DNA of 6,591 bases from Chloroflexota bacterium (GTDB taxonomy: Bacteria > Chloroflexota > UBA6077 > CF-72), in contig JAFAPL010000423.1 of the NCBI GenBank assembly GCA_019247135.1, positions 1 through 6,591 on the forward strand, in the 5' to 3' direction. Position numbers and translations under genes: made by a program. Under the pieces are notes generated by a model. It ran no database searches, had not been told where the DNA came from, and saw only the letters and a program-made list of their open reading frames with translations. Below, piece by piece: positions 6,433-6,591 of the stretch (within the stretch, counting starts at the first letter, position 1; each line of letters opens with the position of its first letter).

Positions 6433-6591
6433 CTATCGACCTCCCAGTGCTCGACGCCCCGCCTGAGCGGCAGAAGATGATGCTCGAGCGGATGACAGTC
6501 CCGAACGACTCTCGCGCGTGTTGTCCAGGCTGCGCCGCATGGAGCTCGATCTTGCCCCGCCACTCATCGGGTGCCAGGGCATCAACCGCGG
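6433..6591 (-). CDS. C-terminal end of an unidentified protein (partial)
   Basis: This reading frame is open from the right window edge for 52 codons and stops at TAG (6433-6435), 3 nt before the ATG of the NlpC/P60 gene. The visible tail is rich in Ser, Arg, Ala and Gly, with no domain or membrane segment, and looks like a disordered cytoplasmic or surface tail. Its position just upstream of T4SS genes makes the end of a VirB6/TrbL-like polytopic membrane protein a reasonable guess, because such proteins often end in low-complexity tails; nothing in these residues proves it. A second frame on the same strand is also open here, with more G/C at third codon positions, but it runs far into the next gene without stopping. 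The choice rests mainly on the well-placed stop. Confidence 0.45.
   Translation of the reverse strand, partial: PRLMPWHPMSGGARSSSMRRSLDNTRESRSGLSSARASSSAAQAGRRALGGR
6440..6445 (-). promoter_or_regulatory. Ribosome binding site of the NlpC/P60 gene
   Basis: GGGAGG on the minus strand lies 10 nt ahead of the ATG at 6427-6429. It falls inside the last codons of the partial upstream gene, so the two genes are probably translationally coupled. It supports this ATG as the start. Confidence 0.7.

Overview
The window is about 6.6 kb of GC-rich DNA in which every supportable gene lies on the minus strand. It reads as one stretch of a type IV secretion system (T4SS) operon. In transcription order, right to left, it holds: the C-terminal end of an unidentified gene (cut by the window edge), a membrane-anchored NlpC/P60 cell-wall hydrolase, a small VirB2/TrbC-like pilin candidate, a PrgI/VirB3-like inner-membrane protein, a TraC-like protein matching the N-terminal part of VirB4, a VirB4-type ATPase, and a large VirD4/TraG/HerA-like ATPase.

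The packing is very tight. The partial gene stops 3 nt before the hydrolase start. The pilin stop is 21 nt before the PrgI start. PrgI and TraC-like overlap by 4 bp (GTGA), TraC-like and VirB4 are 1 nt apart, and VirB4 overlaps the coupling ATPase gene by 17 bp. The only real gap is 60 bp between hydrolase and pilin, which carries a degenerate 8-nt repeat and the strong ribosome binding site of the pilin. No promoter, terminator, tRNA, transposase, CRISPR array or relaxase is visible.

The gene set suggests a monoderm-type or minimal T4SS. A PrgI-family protein, a VirB4 split into a small TraC-like protein and an ATPase, and a coupling-type ATPase with a soluble domain ahead of its membrane segments together recall systems of Chloroflexota, Patescibacteria (CPR) and some Gram-positive bacteria. 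High GC, GTG starts and clear AGGAGG-like ribosome binding sites favour a GC-rich lineage such as Chloroflexota or Actinomycetota. That assignment is inference from recalled family resemblance, not from a search.

How the parts likely work together: the NlpC/P60 enzyme opens peptidoglycan for the channel (the VirB1 role). The VirB2-like subunits form a pilus or channel filament. PrgI/VirB3 docks the VirB4 ATPase at the membrane. The final ATPase recruits and drives the substrate, DNA or protein. Outer-membrane core proteins (VirB7, VirB9, VirB10) are not seen here. Whether the system conjugates DNA cannot be told from this window.
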